64,000 nucleotides of DNA, from assembly GCA_021234155.1 (NCBI GenBank), contig JAJEKV010000021.1, forward strand, positions 15,699,563-15,763,562. Direction: 5' to 3'. Position numbers and translations under genes: made by a program. Source of the stretch: Isoetes taiwanensis. Taxonomy: Eukaryota; Streptophyta; Lycopodiopsida; Isoetales; Isoetaceae. How positions within the stretch are numbered: the first letter of the stretch is position 1; every line of letters begins with the position of its first letter. The notes below the pieces were generated by a model. That model saw nothing but the letters and a program-made list of their open reading frames with translations. It was not told the DNA's origin and did not search any database. Shown piece after piece: positions 10,706 to 23,070 of this stretch.

Positions 10706-11789
10706 AAGGATCCATGATCTTTTCGACTGTGCTGATGATCTGTGTTTCAGCCTTTTAACAGGTTTGCCTTCAAAGAGTTTGATGATTCTTTTAGATATAC
10801 ACCATATTTTGTGGTCAAATTGGTTGTGCCCTTGCCTAACTAATTCTAAAAACAGGGTATATGGATTGTACAGTAACATTTATGATGTGGATGAATAGCT
10901 ATTGATCCTCATCAGCAATCATGTGCTGCAACGGTTATTGGAATATTGATCTTGGAGCTCTTAATCAGGTTCAATATTATGTTCCTTATTTTTAAAATCT
11001 CTAAAGTAATGTACATGCTTGGTAGCAGAAAAAATGCCGAGTATATCTGCATTTCGAAATGCTTTTATCCCATGGCCTAGACTGGCCGTAAAGACCTCTT
11101 CTTGGACTTCTTCTTCTTCTTTGATTTGATCTAAGGTAAGGCTTCAATACATAATTTTATCTTTATTTGTGCATACAGAATAGTGGTCTGGTGCTGCCAC
11201 TGATATAGAAAGACCTGGCCTTAAACGGTTTTCTTCCCATTTACATGCGGAATGCTTTTGTTGGCTCTGCCAGGTTGCATGGCAGGGTCCCAGAAACATT
11301 CCTTACTTGTTTGCAATATGTTTTCCATATAGTCAAAACCATAATGCTTTTTGTCTACTTGCCACAGACTTAATTATTCCAGTTATTGTGGTACATGACT
11401 ACAAAGGGGATTCAGGTCACTACGTATTTACTAAGAAAGGTGCGAATAGATGCTGGTCTTTTTAGTTGTTGATCATAACAACAAAAAATACAAAAGGTTT
11501 TTCTACATTAATAGACGATATGTAATTATAGAGCTTTAGTTCTTGGCTATTGCGGATGATGCTCTGATATTATATAGCTTTAAACAGCTTCTATAACTTC
11601 GTTGTGAAACATTATTGAAATGTGGCCCACGATGCATTCGGGCATTATACAGATAAATACCATTTCGTTTTTGTGAAAAATTGTTTTGGGTATCTTGTAA
11701 TAAAGTGTTTAAAACAATTGTTAATTGCATTTTATTATGTTATGTCTATTTATTGTAATAACAAATATTAATATAGTATGTACATTTTG
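10706..11789. other. No gene seen
   Basis: Open frames are short and lack known motifs. A CTTCTT run near 11100-11120 is followed by AAG/GTAAGG, which resembles a donor site, but no exon frame supports it. Confidence 0.4.
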
Positions 11790-12460
11790 ACTAACTAATA
11801 ACAAATGATGTGGGTTACTTAATAACTTGACGAGTTGTTTGACTATAACCTAAACAACTATCTGACTAAATAGTAACTAATATCCTAATTATTTGACGAA
11901 ATTCTTGACTAAATGCCTGACTAAATGGTAACCAATATCCTAACTATTTTGACGAGATTCTTGACTATCTATCTGACTATTATAATAACTAAAATTCTGA
12001 CTATTATATTGACTAGTTATCTAACTAATTCAATGACTAACAGACTGACTAAAATTCTGACTAATGTTTGACTAATAACTTGACTAAATTCTTGACTAAA
12101 TGCCTGACTAAATGGTAACCAATATCCTAACTATTTTGACGAGATTCTTGACTATTATATTGACTAGTTATCTAACTAATTCAATGACTAACAGACTGAC
12201 TAAAATTCTGACTAATGTTTGACTAATAACTTGACTAATATTGTGACTAACATTGTAACTAATATTATCACTAATACTCTAACGAATGTTCTGACTAATA
12301 TTCTGACTAACATTGTGACTAAACTGCTGACTATTCTGACTAATATTCTGACTATTCTTGTGACTAATACTCTGACTATTATTCTGACTAATACTCTGAC
12401 TATTGTGCTGACGATTTACTCGTCAGATAAAACTCGTCAGTATAATAGTCAGCAGTAAGG
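11790..12460 (+). repeat. Degenerate 12-bp TGACTAAT tandem array, block 2
   Basis: This is the same motif as block 1. From about 12232 the 12-base period is strict (TGACTAATATTG, TGACTAACATTG, TGACTAATACTC), and because 12 is a multiple of 3 this leaves a chance frame of repeated L-T-N-x tetrapeptides at 12219-12458. A higher-order copy of about 187 bp starts at 11914 and again at 12101. Inverse units (CGTCAG, TAGTCAGCAG) appear at the right end, near 12415-12455. Confidence 0.85.
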
Positions 12461-12520
12461 CTCGGGCAATTGTCTATTTTGTGAAGGCTCTCTGACTAAT
12501 AGATCATTCTCTTCTAGTTT

Positions 12521-14602
12521 TTCGGTCAAGGTATGTAACTGCGAAAATTGTGTTTTATACTTCTAGAATATGTTTTTTTGAAAAACTAGTTATAGAAGTT
12601 TTGGATAAAACATCTGGAACCTATCTCTGGACCAAACCACCAGCAAACTTAGGTTTTATACACTTAAACCATGCAATCTTAACCATAGCTCCTTCTTCAT
12701 TTCCATTTGAAATAAAATTTCTGATAAATCCACAATCTCCTAAAGCAAGAATGGCAGAAGCCATATAGACATGGTTGTTGCTTAAGACGTGCTTAGCAAC
12801 CTTCACCCTTCCAGGCATAGAAAGTTTAGCAGTATCCTACCAAAAAAGATGCCTCCATAGTCCCTCTATTATGACATCCCAAGCATAAGAGGTTGAGACA
12901 TGAATACCCACATGAATATCAAGAAACTTGGTTGCCTTCCTATGGGGCAACACCTTCCAGGGATCAGCAAGAAGGCAACACCTTCCAGGGATCAGCAAGA
13001 ACACATGGTGATACATCATTTAGACTCCACAGAGAAGAACACTTTTGCCAATTGGTAAAAAAATCCAGAATGCAAGATTTTTATTAATAATATAAGTAAT
13101 GGTACAAGACCTATTTAGACCCCTCAAGGGCCAAATAGGAAGAATTATAACAGAAACATTTAAGCCTCTTAAATAGGCTCTATAGGAAGTATTCACACCA
13201 CACCCTAAGGGGGAGGGTGGTGAAGAACTAGCTAACTATGTACTTGAATATAGAAAGCTCTACCTCTTCTGTGCTGATGCTAGTACTATGGCGGACCTGC
13301 CTCTACAAGCTCCTGCTTCTTCCTACCAATAGCTCATACTACAGGAGCATCCTTTATCTTTTCCACCCATTAGTAGCACTTCAATCCACCCTACCACTTG
13401 GGTGTCCAAACAAATAACCAGAGATAAGAGTCTAGAGCTGATGCAGTCATAACCAGATCGAATCAAGGAATCACTATCCGGAGCCTAAGCCCTTGCTACG
13501 CTCATGAGGGGCTCAAGAGAGCAAACTTTGACTTGCACTACCATCCTTCATGGTGGTACTATAAGAGCCGCTGCACTATCTTCCCACTATGTCGAACATC
13601 CAAGCCTACCCAAATAGGGTGGTCTGCTCACTCCCTGTAAGCCCTCACTTGCCAGCCTAGGCAGTAAAACTCCTAGTGTTCCAGTTGTAACCCAGTCTCC
13701 CGCCCAGGTTCACCTGGATCCTGATATCCAATCTGCCCATTCTCACCAGCCTGTAGCATCTGATCTTCCCCCACTGGGACAGGGGATGGTTACCAGCAAA
13801 GGAATTCCAAGTTCTTATGCATTCCAAGTGCAATAGGCTTGCGTAGCCACATCCCTCAGGAATACACAAGAATCCATGTAGTTCCCTAGCTGTTTGTGGG
13901 GCTCAAAAACAATAAAGAAGCACACAACACAGAAGCCCTGCTATACACTAAGCATTCGAGCTGAAAGATTGTGCTTTAAAACTGTTTAAGCTCCCTAGCA
14001 TTAGCAAAAAAGAACGGACCAAGAGCACTAAGATCACGCTGTTGCAGAGATCTATGCTGCCCAGAAGCCATGAACTGCCTCGCTATCTGCTATCCGGCAC
14101 TGTCTTCAAACCCAACTCACATTCACAAGAACATAAACTGGCTCCTTACCCTGTCAAAGCCATACAACAAAGCAGGGAAACCAAGGCATCGGCCATACCT
14201 CAGACTACCGACCTAGCTGCAAAGGCTCGAGAAAAAAACAAGAAAGGAGAGACATGTCTCTTGCTGATGTTTTGGATTCGAAGATGCAGCAGCAGCTGAT
14301 GCTGCTCATCCAGCTATCCCTGTGATGTCGGAGTCTGCAAGGATCGGGCGGCTGCCGCCGCCGCCCTAATCGCCGCCGCCTAGGGTTTCCATCCTATATG
14401 TCGCGAAGGAAAATGTGTCTAACAAAAGCTTTGCATTTTGGAAATTATCATTTTCTGCTATTAAGAATAGAAAGGTATCATCTGCAAATATTACAGGAAC
14501 CATAAAGCAAATTCTCCAGTCCATTTCCAGAGAAGCTCGAGAATAGTTAAGGAGGGACAAAGCTTGTTTCCATTGTTTTAGACCAGGGAACCGCATGCAG
14601 GA
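12521..14602 (-). pseudogene. LINE ORF2 fragment, copy 2, split by an insert
   Basis: This is the same minus-strand reverse-transcriptase and thumb fragment as in copy 1: the FADD box lies near 14490 and PGRVKVAKHVLS near 12800. The insert at 13070-14405 falls between them. Stops and frame breaks match copy 1. Confidence 0.75.
13070..14405 (-). mobile_element. 1.34-kb inserted element, probably a non-autonomous LINE-like retroposon
   Basis: The boundaries come from comparing the two segment copies. Read on the minus strand it starts GC-rich (GGCGGCGG words near 14345-14385, like a LINE 5' leader) and ends near 13070 with AATAAAAATCTTGCAT, a polyadenylation-type signal. The 3' part resembles plant L1 trailers (GGGGTCTAAATAGG followed by CTTGTACC). 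There is no reverse-transcriptase frame, so it would depend on enzymes supplied by another element. I see no clear target-site duplication; four target bases appear to have been lost instead. A processed transcript copy is the alternative. Confidence 0.55.
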
Positions 14603-15950
14603 ATGTCCTTATGTCACCCAGTTCGACTTGCATCTATCGAATCAGTGTCTAAGCAAGAAGAAGTTATTCGAGGGTTGCTCAAAACAATTGATAACTTGAT
14701 TAGAGAGTTCCATGACCTTTTTCCTGATGAGATCAAGGAACTGCCACCTTTCATGGGAATAGTATGCAAAATTGCACTTGCGCCCGGTACAAAACCTACC
14801 AGTAAGGCTCCATAATGTATGAGTACCCCGGAATTAGCTGAACTTAAGAAGCAGTTGCAAGACCTTCTTAAGTTGGAATTCATCTGGCCGAATGTCTCAC
14901 CTTTTGGGGAATCTATCTCGTTTGTCAAAAGAAAAAGGATGGCACCCTAAGGATGTGTATTGACTACCGTCAATTGAACAAGCATACCATCAAGAATCGA
15001 TATGCTTTACCAAGGGCAGATGGCCTAATGGACCAGCTTCAAGGAGCTACGTATTTCTCCAAGATTGACCTTCGATCACGGTATCACTAGATAAGAATAA
15101 AAGCGAAGACATCCATAAGTCAGCCTTTAGGATGAGATATGACCATTATGAGTTCACTGTAATGCCTTTTGGATTGACTAATGCTCCAGTTACCTCCATG
15201 CGACTTATGAATGATGTTTTTCACGAGTTCCTTGAAGAGTTTGCCATCATCTTCTTTGATGATATATTTATTTACAGTAAGACGTTGTTGGAGCATGAAT
15301 GCCACCTTCGATTGCCTTTGCAAAAATTGCACTACCATAAGCTTTTTTTGCTAAGTTTTCCAAGTGTAAATTTGCAACCACGGAGGTGGAGCACCGAGGG
15401 CATATTGTTTCAGAGAATGGCATATCCACAGATCCATCAAAAATTGATGCCGTTAAAGATTGGCCAACACCTAAGAATGTTTCAGAAGTGAGAAGCTTCC
15501 TTGGCTTAGCCGGTTATTACAGGAAATTTGTTAAAGATTTTGCCAAGGTAGCCACACCTCTCACCGATCTAACAAAACATAAGAAGGTAAAAGATTGGAT
15601 CACGCATTGGCAAGAAAAGGTCTAATCATGCTTGCAACAACTTAAGGAGGCATTGACCACTGCATCGGTTCTTGCGTTGCCAGATCCCCAGAAGGATAAG
15701 TGGGTTGCCATTGATGCAAGTAAGATAGCTACCAAAGGTATTTTGATGCAGGAAGGGCGGGTTATTGCTTATGATTCCAAGAAGATGAATGATGCCGAGC
15801 AACGTTACCCCACACATGACTAGGAGCTGCTTGCGGTCATCCGAGCCTTAAGAATTTGGCGACATTATCTTGTTGGGAGATGTTTCCAGTTAGATACTGA
15901 TCACTAAAGCCTCCAATACATTTTCACACAACCATATCTTAACCTTCATA
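14603..15950 (+). pseudogene. Ty3/gypsy pol fragment: RT to RNase H
   Basis: The order is ELPPFMG, then [20 protein letters not shown] (about 14956-15015), FTVMPFGLTNAP (15153-15188), FFDDIFIYSK (the catalytic pair of Asp, about 15252-15281), [20 protein letters not shown] (15506-15565), then the RNase H block with [25 protein letters not shown] and a stop in place of the next residue. The homology fades at about 15950, before integrase. Several stops (at 14815, 15090, 15623 and 15821) and frameshifts make it non-coding. It is the same lineage as the minus-strand element at 40.7-44.4 kb, which reads [20 protein letters not shown] at the corresponding place. Confidence 0.88.
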
Positions 15951-18900
15951 TCCAAGTCAATGCCACATAAATCCGATGCCTCAACTTGCAAAACACTTGT
16001 TCTTGCTAGGAGTTAGCCATGTTCTTCTGCTTTGTCTTGTTTATTAATCTATTAGCTGAGAAGAAGTCAAAGATGAGTTAAGACCTGATAAAAATTTCTG
16101 TACCTTTGAAGTTTGACATTGTTTGCTGGATTCGACACACAAATAGATGCCTGAAACAAAGCTACTTGGCATGCATACAAATTTGCAACTAATGAACCAT
16201 TTAAACATGTTTTAATATGAAGATATTGAGACTGAAGTTCATCCACGAGAACTACATCAAAATACATACACAATTGAAGGAATGGCGCATATGCATTCTA
16301 AGATGGTAAGTTAAAAAACATATTAAAATACCATGGTAACTTAATGACTCGTGGCTTCCATAAAATATAATGTAACACGGTCCGTCGGTAGGCTCGAACC
16401 ATTGGATGTCGTCGGGCGATCTTGGCCATCGTTAAACATGATTTGTTTTAGCAAGTTTTAGTCAACTGTCAGTTTCAAATACAAAATTAACCAAAGGTTG
16501 TAAAGCGCACTGTACACATGTACATGTGTATATGTTTGGGGCTCCTCACAAACTGCTGGACGGCCTACACGAATATCAAGAAAAACAAACGGGTCTGAGG
16601 GATTTAATTCAATAGTTCAATTTCCTAATACATGTGATGTCATGTTCAATGGTCTAATATATAATATTAAAAATAATTATATATAATAATAATAGGCTAT
16701 GCAAAAGTAAAAACTTTTTGGGCCCCTTCGGGGCCTAGGGGTTGATTTATAAACGATGAGCTGCATTATAAGTAAAATGTTGCAATGGAACTGCTTAGAA
16801 AATGAATCATGGAATATGAAACACCATTATTTTCGTAGAAGAACAGGGAATGCAGTCATTCATACTATCTGTCAATCATATTAAGAATAATAATGAATGT
16901 ATAGGCCCATCGGCATATGATCATGTGTTTGAAAAACACCAAGGCTACAAAACAAACGATGCCACTAGTTGTGGCTTCCTATTCCCCTATTAAATCAACA
17001 TAGCAATAGAAAACATGAAACCATTAAAGATGCCTTTCTCGTCCTTTTAAGCTAAAACCTTTTTGAATATTGTAGAGAAACTATAGAAAGCAAATAGAAA
17101 CTTTTCAAATAATCTCAAGAGAATATTAATAAGCCTGCGATGTCCCTACTTGCAAATTACAAGATGTTCTATTGGCATAAGAGCTTTAATAGTCATATAT
17201 GAAGAATAAGTTGATCCTTCTTGTAATTTCTGTAATTTCTCTAATCTGAGAATAAGAAAACCAAGAATATAATGAAGTGATGAACATAGTTATTACAAAG
17301 AGATGTATAGATCATTTGGGTTTCCTTTAACTTGAACTATAATAGAGATTCGAGATGAGAAGAAAATGCCTTTCTTGCCGTATGCAAACAGTAAATGGCA
17401 GTGGCAGCACATGAGTGAGAGGCTTCATGACAAAGGCAAGGCAGCTCGTCTATGTTCCTTGCAAAACAGAGCCGGCACCAATAAGTAAGAAAGCTTGTTT
17501 GCAAAACAGAAACTACAAAAACAATTGTTTGGGAGTATGTCTAGCTAATGAGCTTAAGTGTGATAGTGCAAAATAAGGAGACATCATCTACTGACTTTGA
17601 GTGTCTATGCATACCTTCAACCCATGTACATCTTAAAGAAAACATAGTTAGAGGATGCAGCAATGCAAAGCACTTCATTCGAAGGCGTCCATGCACATCT
17701 AATGATACAATCAATGATAGGCACAACACTTTAATCTCTGAGTTTGCCTATGTCTATTCGCTAGGATTATCTCGAACAATTCATGTTATGTATCCTTGTT
17801 GGCTGCCCTATTCTAACACCATTGCCCACCAATTCAAGAAAATCCTCATTATGAGGTGGGGATCCACAAAAAAAGCATTCCTTGAGGGTCTGATATTCGA
17901 AATTTCACTTTTTTTATGCCTAATTTTATTCCTTGATGTTTGTATTGTGAACTTCGAAAAATGGACAGTCGTTGGATCTGTTGATCACGCTCCAAGATTA
18001 GGGTTGCCCAGATTTGAGTGTTGGCCAGATTAGATTGCTGAAACTCACTACATCCCATAGAGCAGGCTGGATGCAGCAAAAGGAAATGGAGATTATTTCC
18101 CATGCCCAACATCTTCACAAGTTTGGGGCTGGTATTAAATTCTTATATGATGTTTCTAGATTCTTATATGCCTGGGCTACAAAATAGGCTGTGGATCTAG
18201 GTATAGCATATGGCTTAGGAGATTTTAGTTGGTCTACGACATGAATTACTGAGTATTCTATTTATAGACTTCTTAGTTCGTTATGTTAAATGTCCAAAAT
18301 GACTGCCAATGCTATTGTCTTAATAGATCAAAAAGCTAACGGGTAGCCTTCCTTCTTCGGGCCCCCCCCAGCCGAAAAATATGCCGGAAAAATTTTTGAC
18401 CCTATTTTTGGCGTGTTTTTCAATGGTTTAAACATTTTCTGGCAATGTTTTTTTTGTTTTCTTCTGTTTTTTTCCACCAATTATCTGTTTTTTGGCATGT
18501 TTTTGAGTGAGGGGAGCCGAATAAGAAAGGTCTCCCAAGCTAACAATTATCGGATTTATAGATAAAAGGGTTATGTGCAGCTCTAAATACATTTGGTTGC
18601 TATATAGATGCTAAGAAACAGTAATTTGCTGATCACGTTGCTTGAATAACTTAAGATGCCAAGAAACATTAATTTTCTGACCATGTTGCTTGAATAACTT
18701 AAGAAACAGTCATACTTTTGAAAGTTCAGTTGTAGCTTGAAGATTAATAGGCTCTTTGCCTAAATGAGGCGCTTAAATTAACTCCTGATTAAAGAGTTAT
18801 TCTTCATTGCATAATGAACGGGATTGCATTTTGAGGACGGTTTATCTCATAATTATTACTATGCAGCCATGAATGTGCACGTCTAAATCTATTTGCTTGC

Positions 18901-19905
18901 CTAGGGGCTAGTCTTGTTATTTAGATCCAGGTGGCACATGGGTTATGAAGATTTGCATGTTAAATACTTCAAGCCTGCTTTGCATTGGTGCACTAAGGAA
19001 CATAGACTACTTTCACATGTTGCTTGAGGCATATGCTGATCTGGTTTGCACATTGTTTATTGCAGCAGTAAAAATATGCATTTGCACTGATATGTACTTG
19101 TAACTCTACGTCACATATTTTCCATTGCACGTAGTAGTGGATATGCGTCTTTGATTCTAAGGCACGAAGTTATGTTTACCTCTATCATATGCAGCTGATT
19201 GCATAATCTATTGCAGGCATAGTGCTATTAATAGTGTCTTAGCAAACCTGGCTGCTAGCTATGAATAGCTTAGAGCTAAAGCAGGCTATTCATATCTTAA
19301 CATAAAAATTTTGAATATGATGTAGCTTGATGTATCTGCAATATAACTTGATTATAGGCCCCCCTTGAATGTGAATATCTAGGGCTCAATCATTTTTCTA
19401 GGGCTTAATCATTTTTCTCTCTGCCTTGTTCTAAGAGATTTGGAATTTCTCTTATCCTTGTTTTCTTTATGTTACAAGCAAGGTGAAGGGTGATAAACTT
19501 AGAAGACCCCATGACACCTGCTAGTAGCTTAGGCTTTTACACATTTTTTGGCTAACTGTCCTCTGGTTCTACTGCAGGTAACATGGTCTTTTACTCCTCG
19601 CTATGTTTCTTGGTGTAAGGTGGATTGCTCGAGAAAAGCAGATGCTACTCGAGGGTGTGATTAGTGTAAAAATGTAATTCAGTTATGTTTATCACTATAA
19701 GTTAAACAAATCTCCCTGTTTGTACCTGTACAATTATTAAGATAATATCTGGGTCTATTCTTGATTGAATTCTAATTTTCTTTTAAGACAATAAGTGGCC
19801 ACACATCATTTGATAAAATATGTGACTTTTAGGAATATGACTTCTAATATTTTCAACCAATTCCCAACGATCAAATTATCTGCGCCCGAATTTGGTTAGA
19901 CTCCC
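15951..19905. other. Long gene-free stretch
   Basis: About 4 kb, AT-rich, without a supportable protein, RNA gene or complete element. The longest plus-strand frame (17548-18033) has an irregular composition and no motif. A C-run followed by T-rich text at 18360-18500 may be a retroposon tail. Confidence 0.45.
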
Positions 19906-19910
19906 AAGAA

Positions 19911-20004
19911 TGGAAACCTCCCCAATTTTCCCATATGGAAACCTCCCCAGCTTTCCATGGAAGCTTGAGGAGGTTTTCATATGGAAAAATTGGGGAGGTT
20001 TCCC
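19911..20004. repeat. Inverted repeat with four GGGGAGGTTTCC-type boxes
   Basis: Boxes GGAAACCTCCCC at 19912-19923 and 19937-19948 face GAGGAGGTTTTC at 19967-19978 and GGGGAGGTTTCC at 19992-20003. The outer and inner pairs are mirror-ordered, with similar text between them, so the 94 bases can fold as one long hairpin. Related hairpins lie at 22879-22924 and 23071-23282. Confidence 0.85.
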
Positions 20005-21828
20005 ATTGGATTAGAATTTTTTGAGCGGAGAGATCCACTCCTCATAAATGCAAAGAATTTAAGATCGACGGCAAAATTAGATTGCCCCTTTCACTGATTG
20101 ATTTCGTACAGGGATTTCTATTTGGAGCATTTCAAGTTTCTTTTCTGTAAGCTCTTGATGTGAAGCGTTGATTCTTGATTCTGAGGACTGAAGACTGGGC
20201 TAAGCAAATCGGTTTTGGAGTTTTGCATGTTGGATGATCTAATTTTTGCGTTTTTGCATGGCAGATATTTGTATTTAGAGCTCTGAATCTATCTCTGAAG
20301 CAAGCGGCAAAGTGAAGCGGCTCAACCATTCTTCAATCATTCTTGATCAGAATGATACAAGTGGCTCAACATTCTTGAAGATTCTTATTCTTGATTAGAA
20401 TTAGATCTCGCCTTGTAGCAACCAGTGCAATCCAAGACATCGTAGAACTAGACAGGTTTTAGTTTAGGGTTGCCGCAGTTGAGCTCCAAGCCCTGAGTTT
20501 TCTTTTTCTTTCGATTTCACAGCTGAGATCTAAGCTCTGATGTCGAGTCCACGTGCTTAGATTCTTAGATTAGAAAACCCAACTCAGCATGTAAAGCATG
20601 TTAGATTCTTGATGTCGAGTCCACATGCTGCGTTTCCGATTCACACCAGCAATGCTTGGCCTGTCCACAGCAGGAACAGAACTGGAATAAGCTTACCCGC
20701 AGCCGCCTTAGCTGCATGAATGCCCACAGCATAAAGCTTGCATGTAAATCCCGCATGAGTTTTGTTCTTTGCAGGTACCAGAGCTCTGAGTTTTGTTCTT
20801 CGCAGGTGCAGGAGCTCCAAGTTATGAGTTCTTTGCATATGCTATGAGCTCTGAGTTTAGATAAATCCTAAATCTCTGTTGTATTTCCTTTTATACTTCA
20901 TGGATTCTAAACCTTTGTTTTTGTTCTTAGGTCTCAAGAATGACGGCGCCCTCCATATCCAGATTTTGAATTTTGGGTACCAGTTAGTTAGCACTTGTAA
21001 TCCTTGGCTGTATTTGTGAGTATTCCAGGCTCAATTTCTGTGTATAAGGCTTCAAAGTATATTTTCCATAAAGAAGTTAAAAGAATTTCACGAGTGCTCT
21101 ACGAATCTACAACACTCATCATAGCGTGCAACTGACTATTGACAACAATTGTCTATGTTACTCGTAACTTGCCAAGTTCAAGTACCGACACTTGCTTTTC
21201 AGCTTAATATATTCAAGTGCTTTTCAGCTTAATATATTCAAGTGTTGTACCGTATAGAACAATTTCTAGACTACAAGTTTAACATTGCAACATGTGTTGA
21301 ATCTAGCAATATGATTTTTCATAGACTAGAAAAAACAACCTTAACCAAAAGTTTGACATATATAAACTATACAAGTACGAGTTAGATGTCTAAAAATATG
21401 CGCCAATTTGCGTCCTAATTGCATTTCTTCGGGTTATATACCCATAACCACGTAGAGCCTGCTGTGTATTTGCCCAATGTGTACAAAATACCGATGCTAT
21501 AGCGCGCAATTTAACGGGTCCCAATTCACTAGCAATGACTAACGGGTTCCAATTCACTAGCAATGGCTAGCTTGTCTGATGAGGTGGCGACTTATTTCAA
21601 AGAACTTGAAATATTTCAAAGAAATAAATTGTAACAGTGTAAGTTCATTTCAGTCATAAAGTTTAGAAGTAGAATTCCAAGTTTTTGAAATTTGCTTTGT
21701 TTCTCACAAACTACAAAAAAGACCTTAGCCAAATTACATTTTGTATAATGATGGTTTCACTACAGACGTAAAAATAGATCCCTCATAGGTACCTCTTGAA
21801 CTATTTAATAGAGAATGGTTGTTGTTGA
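20005..21828. other. No gene seen; small tandem duplications
   Basis: Short tandem copies occur: GATGTCGAGTCCAC at about 20540 and 20611, TTTTGTTCTT.GCAGGT near 20760 and 20792, TTTTCAGCTTAATATATTCA near 21195-21240, and CCAATTCACTAGCAATG near 21521 and 21549. No coding signal stands out. Confidence 0.45.
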
Positions 21829-22450
21829 ATGGGTTATATGGGCTTGTTGTTGAATGGTGCACAGAAGCACCAGAAGAACAAGCATCCTGAGGTACCTTGG
21901 ATTGCTCGACGGCCAGTTGATCTTGAGGATGAGGCCATACGGGAGAGGGAGAGGAGCCGAGCTCGCGGACAGGCGAGGTGTGTTAGGCCAGAGTTTCTTG
22001 TCGGCCAGCAGGATACTCATTACAGGGCGAGACTGTAGAGACAGGTGGTGGCCGAGTGGGAGAGGTACACGAGGATGTACTCTCCTCAAGAGTTAGCTCA
22101 GAGATACCCATGGGTGGGGCACAATGGATAGCAGATCGTATTCAGACTCTGATGCAGATACGCATACGCATCTACATTATGTGAGTCTCTTGGAAACCCT
22201 TTATATTGTATTATACTCTTGTCTAATGCTTCATATCATTTGCGTCCCCATAAAGGATTATCAAGCACATGTTGTCTGAAGAGGACCGAGGGCGCGTGCT
22301 TTTTGTGGACCCCGCTTATTACACGCGTGCCATCCCTTTCGTATCGAATCTCCAGGGAGTGATGCAGTATCACAGTTGACTCCCGTATTTCGGGATGACT
22401 ACGGACCCAGAGTGCGGTGGTGTCATAGTGCCCACATTTACACTACATCA
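21829..22450 (+). pseudogene. Unidentified coding-like fragments
   Basis: Two plus-strand stretches look protein-like. At about 21829-22038 a charged segment (RERERSRARGQ, VRPEFLVGQQD) ends at a stop. At about 22255-22440 come LSEEDRGRVLFVDP and FVSNLQGVMQY, then a stop. They are not joined by obvious splice sites. They could be relics of a mobile-element protein or of a captured gene. I recognise neither. Confidence 0.2.
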
Positions 22451-22701
22451 TGCATTTGTTTCTTTTATGTCTGACTGATGTGACTTTGTGCCTCACAAGA
22501 CATATTTTGATGTACATTTGTTATGAATATTATTAGCATTACATTCTGTTGACAAAAAAGGTATCCCATCACATAAATACTTGTCATCGCACATAGGGTG
22601 CCACTTAGGTAAAAGATAAATAGCACTACCATAAGCGATCATAACTTTTCATGGTTTGGAAATTGGACGCGTGCACTAGACCCACCATGTCACGAAGCGT
22701 C

Positions 22702-22841
22702 CTTGTTGAACCTACTGGGATTTCGACCATAAAAAAATGAAAGGGACCCTGTTGAACCTATGGGGGTCATTCTTGTTGAACCTACTGGGGTTTCGACTAT
22801 AAGAAAATGAGAGGGACCTTGTTGAACCTATAGGGCTTCAT
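22702..22841 (+). repeat. 70-bp tandem duplication
   Basis: The unit starting CTTGTTGAACCTACTGGG begins at 22702 and again at 22772, and each unit contains a second, diverged TGTTGAACCTA.GGG half. Confidence 0.8.
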
Positions 22842-22878
22842 TCAACCATAGGAAAATCAAGTTGACTATAAACATTCT

Positions 22879-22924
22879 ATGGAAACCTCCCCTAGTTTCC
22901 TCGAAAAATTGGGGAGGTTTCCAT
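22879..22924. repeat. Short hairpin of the GGGGAGGTTTCC family
   Basis: GGAAACCTCCCC at 22881-22892 and its exact reverse complement at 22911-22922, with an 18-base spacer; flanking T and A extend the stem. Confidence 0.85.
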
Positions 22925-23070
22925 TAAAATATTTAAAAAAATAAAGGGCTGTAATTAATAAAGGCGGATGTAATTAATAAGGGCATGTTTACACAACCAC
23001 CAAGGTGGATATTAAAAAAGCACATGGATCGAGGCAGATCGTGAAGGGCTTTTTTTTACTAATTTTTAAG

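Larger units (their letters stand above)
12521..14966. repeat. Duplicated chimeric segment, copy 2 (interrupted)
   Basis: Matches 4617-5165 and 5170-5730 of copy 1, but 13070-14405 is an extra 1.34-kb insert and the four bases GGCA (5166-5169 of copy 1) are missing at the join. Beyond 14966 the gypsy frame carries on normally, so copy 2 preserves the original right-hand context. Confidence 0.9.

Noticed and set aside
5731-12460. Terminal inverted repeats of one transposon
   Set aside because: The two arrays run in the same orientation, so they are not inverted ends; direct-repeat or satellite explanations are kept instead.
17548-18033. 161-codon plus-strand frame
   Set aside because: Irregular composition without recognised domain; likely a random open frame in gene-free DNA.
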